A stretch of 57,740 nucleotides of DNA from Tautonia sociabilis (GTDB lineage: Bacteria > Planctomycetota > Planctomycetia > Isosphaerales > Isosphaeraceae), in contig NZ_RYZH01000046.1 in assembly GCF_003977685.1 (NCBI RefSeq), forward strand, positions 1 through 57,740, in the 5' to 3' direction. Position 1 is the first letter of the stretch; each line of letters begins with the position of its first letter. Of this stretch, positions 57,620-57,740 are shown piece after piece. The notes beneath the pieces were generated by a model that saw only the letters and a program-made list of their open reading frames with translations, ran no database searches and was not told where the DNA came from. The position numbers and the translations under genes are program-made.

Positions 57620-57740
57620 AGTCTAGAAAGTGAGTTTCCTGACCAGCCGTCGGGCCATGAGGTGGATCATCGCCAGCTTGACGAACGCCTCGCTGCTGGC
57701 CGTCGTCCCCTCGTAGTCCTTGCTCAACCGGCGGCTCCGC
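57615..57740 (-). mobile_element. Insertion sequence, one end, probably IS5-like
   Basis: The reverse strand encodes the transposase C-terminus, with the IS end just past its stop. The start coordinate is approximate, because neither the terminal inverted repeat partner nor a target-site duplication is in the window. Confidence 0.7.
57623..57740 (-). CDS. Transposase C-terminus, IS5-like DDE type (partial)
   Basis: Reading the minus strand from the window edge gives RSRRLSKDYEGTTASSEAFV, then KLAMIHLMARRLVRKLTF and a TAG stop at 57623-57625. The RRLSKDYE...SEAxxxLAMIxLMxRRL pattern is the usual C-terminal end of IS5/IS4-related DDE transposases. The rest of the gene lies outside the window. 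The element has inserted into the PSCyt2-type gene. Confidence 0.75.
   Translation of the reverse strand, partial: RSRRLSKDYEGTTASSEAFVKLAMIHLMARRLVRKLTF

Overview
This window is very GC-rich and carries gene families that are typical of Planctomycetes: PSCyt1/PSCyt2/PSD1 proteins, a DUF1501 protein, a propeller plus HEAT plus c-heme protein, a giant beta-helix protein with an EPRVLL anchor-like motif, and several Ser/Thr kinases with fused sensory modules. It looks chromosomal and Isosphaeraceae-like. That placement is inferred from family content; no 16S is present.

Layout. 0.2-8.2 kb is a minus-strand run: a bL12-C-terminal-like small protein, glgC, a compact kinase, accA, an 0.8 kb gene-free spacer with an 18-bp repeat, then a TPR kinase with a small membrane protein behind it. 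8.7-20.2 kb is a signalling block. A kinase fused to a sulfatase-modifying-factor domain is followed by a 1597-aa protein with a dead caspase-like domain, WD40 repeats and an intact caspase-like domain. A second WD40-PDZ-caspase-like protein, whose catalytic Cys is replaced, converges on it. 20.8-30 kb holds a probable outer-membrane barrel and a 2508-aa right-handed beta-helix surface protein. 30.4-36.8 kb holds a c-heme propeller protein coupled to an RraA-like protein, an M81 (MlrC-like) protein, an alpha/beta hydrolase and a small membrane protein.

37.0-39.1 kb is the most interesting locus. A Ro60 (TROVE/vWA) gene is preceded by two tRNA-like non-coding RNAs. Each has a perfect 7-bp acceptor stem and a canonical T-arm, and each carries an extra long hairpin where a normal tRNA would not. 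They are best read as Y RNAs (YrlA-type tRNA mimics) partnering Ro60. The first keeps a full D-arm and a UGU anticodon-like loop, which is unusual.

39.2-47.5 kb holds an EEP-fold hydrolase, a glycosidase-like propeller, an enolase-superfamily enzyme, and a PSCyt1/PSD1 plus DUF1501 pair; it looks like a polysaccharide or sugar-acid catabolic island. 47.7-56.8 kb is a heavy-metal (probably Cu/Ag) efflux cluster: a secreted Cys-rich protein, a secreted double Cys-motif protein, an adaptor with two HMBD and two DUF3347-like domains, and an enlarged HME-RND pump. The window ends in a PSCyt2-type gene cut by an insertion sequence whose transposase C-terminus is on the minus strand.
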